This document shows positions 63,239 to 64,000 of a stretch of 64,000 nucleotides of DNA, in pieces. The position numbers and the translations under genes were made by a program. The notes under the pieces are model-generated. The model was not told where the DNA came from. It did no database searches and worked only from the letters and a program-made list of their open reading frames with translations. Numbering within the stretch: the stretch's first letter is position 1; every line of letters starts with the position of its first letter. Origin of the DNA: Cyclobacteriaceae bacterium (GTDB taxonomy: Bacteria > Bacteroidota > Bacteroidia > Cytophagales > Cyclobacteriaceae); the NCBI GenBank assembly GCA_028281285.1, contig JANQKF010000020.1, positions 211,691 through 275,690 on the forward strand, given 5' to 3'.

Positions 63239-63868
63239 CTACTGCTTTGGAAAATCAGGGTGGTCCAAAATTCGCTGAATTTGGAAAGTGTGGCGTCTCG
63301 TATGGGCAATGGTAGTGAGAAGAATCTGATGCAGATTTCTGACATTGCGAAAGTCGGTCGCATCCGGGATGTCCCGAAAAGTAATTTGTTGTCTTAAATC
63401 AGCCTTGGTAGTAGTCACAAGCTCAATCATTTTTTCCCGGCTTCTGTCAAATGCCATCATTGCCAGCTTTTTCGTAGGCCAACGCCCCAGAGGGGTAACA
63501 TTCCAATCTGCGATGCCTTTTCTCGGGGTGGTAGCGTATTCATTTACCTTTTCATCGTTACCCACAGTTCTTAATGAGTATTCCGGCCGTGGAGGCTGCA
63601 TCGATAGGATTCTGACTTCACGGTAATGCATATCTTCTTGCAATTGAAGATGCTCTATTACGTACCCGACAGACCAACTCGTTGAATCGGGTTTGAAATT
63701 CCATTGTCTGTAATTCAAATCATCAGTAAGTTCATGAATGACCTCTTGAGTAGACTTGAATTCTCTTAACAACAATGCCCGATCTTCTTCTGACCATGTT
63801 GGATATTCATCGGCCCCTTTTGGACTGCAGGAGGTTATAATGAGTGCAAGGAAGAGTAGATGTTTCAC
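63239..63868 (-). CDS. DinB-superfamily lipoprotein (GTG start)
   Basis: 209 residues; the start is GTG, the only choice that retains the lipoprotein signal MKHLLFLALIITSC with Cys14. Four-helix DinB fold with the metal triad His73 (YVIEHLQLQ), His189 and His193 (AHTRRHTFQ). Such proteins bind a divalent metal; many are thiol-dependent transferases or of unknown role. The start codon lies 1 bp after the stop of the upstream gene, so they are co-transcribed. Confidence 0.78.
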   Translation of the reverse strand: MKHLLFLALIITSCSPKGADEYPTWSEEDRALLLREFKSTQEVIHELTDDLNYRQWNFKPDSTSWSVGYVIEHLQLQEDMHYREVRILSMQPPRPEYSLRTVGNDEKVNEYATTPRKGIADWNVTPLGRWPTKKLAMMAFDRSREKMIELVTTTKADLRQQITFRDIPDATDFRNVRNLHQILLTTIAHTRRHTFQIQRILDHPDFPKQ

Positions 63869-63869
63869 C

Positions 63870-64000
63870 CTATAAAGATAGGCCTTCTAGAATTCCCGTT
63901 GGCTTGCCATCAATACTTTCCTGATTTTTATCGATCCAGTACTGTTTCACACCTTCTTCTCCCTTTTGAGCAACCCACTTGTCAAGAATATCTCGATCTT
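63870..64000 (-). CDS. C-terminal end of an unidentified protein (partial)
   Basis: The last 43 residues or so run off the right edge and end GVKQYWIDKNQESIDGKPTG, ILEGLSL, stop. Family not recognised. One base separates its stop from the DinB-like GTG start. Confidence 0.6.
   Translation of the reverse strand, partial: DRDILDKWVAQKGEEGVKQYWIDKNQESIDGKPTGILEGLSL

Overview
The window looks like a chromosome segment of a member of the Bacteroidota, most likely a Cytophagales-type marine or soil bacterium. The reasons are moderate GC, long double-MacB permeases that carry the family signature KEIGIRKVLGAS, many short signal-peptide lipoproteins, TAnnTTTG-like promoter elements, and an Na+-NQR operon. 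Genus cannot be fixed from the sequence alone. No tRNA, rRNA, CRISPR array, insertion sequence or prophage was seen, and no gene-free stretch exceeds 300 bases.

Region 1 (1-36408) is the striking part. The start of a divergent response-regulator gene lies at the left edge. It is followed by an unbroken tandem array of 15 paralogous ABC-transporter permeases of about 773-814 residues. Each is a fused double MacB/FtsX unit: TM1, periplasmic domain, TM2-4, TM5, second periplasmic domain, TM6-8. None is visibly broken. The array falls into two transcription units, genes 1-7 (247-17115) and genes 8-15 (17290-36408). Each unit is preceded by the same regulatory module. Two direct AAAACAAAC boxes lie 23 bp apart, followed 73 bp downstream by a sigma-54-like element (TGGCAY-N5-TTGGCT). 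The corresponding elements of the two modules are displaced by exactly 17,021 bp. I infer an NtrC-type two-component regulator (left edge) and sigma-54 driving a permease regulon. No cognate MacB-type ATPase, membrane-fusion protein or TolC is in the window.

Region 2 (36420-43283, minus strand) holds a pair of small membrane-anchored paralogues, a coiled-coil protein, two paralogous exported TPR proteins, adenine deaminase (ade) and a lipoprotein sugar-isomerase-like TIM barrel. Region 3 (43436-49820, plus strand) holds cmk, ispH and nqrABCDE. The operon closes with a terminator after nqrE and nqrF is absent.

Region 4 (49940-55747) holds an HExxH lipoprotein, a MarR regulator divergent from a three-gene ABC exporter (ATPase plus two permeases), a P-loop kinase-like protein and a PLP-dependent decarboxylase. 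Region 5 (55833-64000) is mostly exported or lipid-anchored proteins: a VOC protein, an S41 peptidase, a TPR-like protein, an M16 peptidase, a PD40 beta-propeller, an intradiol-dioxygenase-like protein, a DinB-like lipoprotein and the C-terminal end of an unidentified gene.
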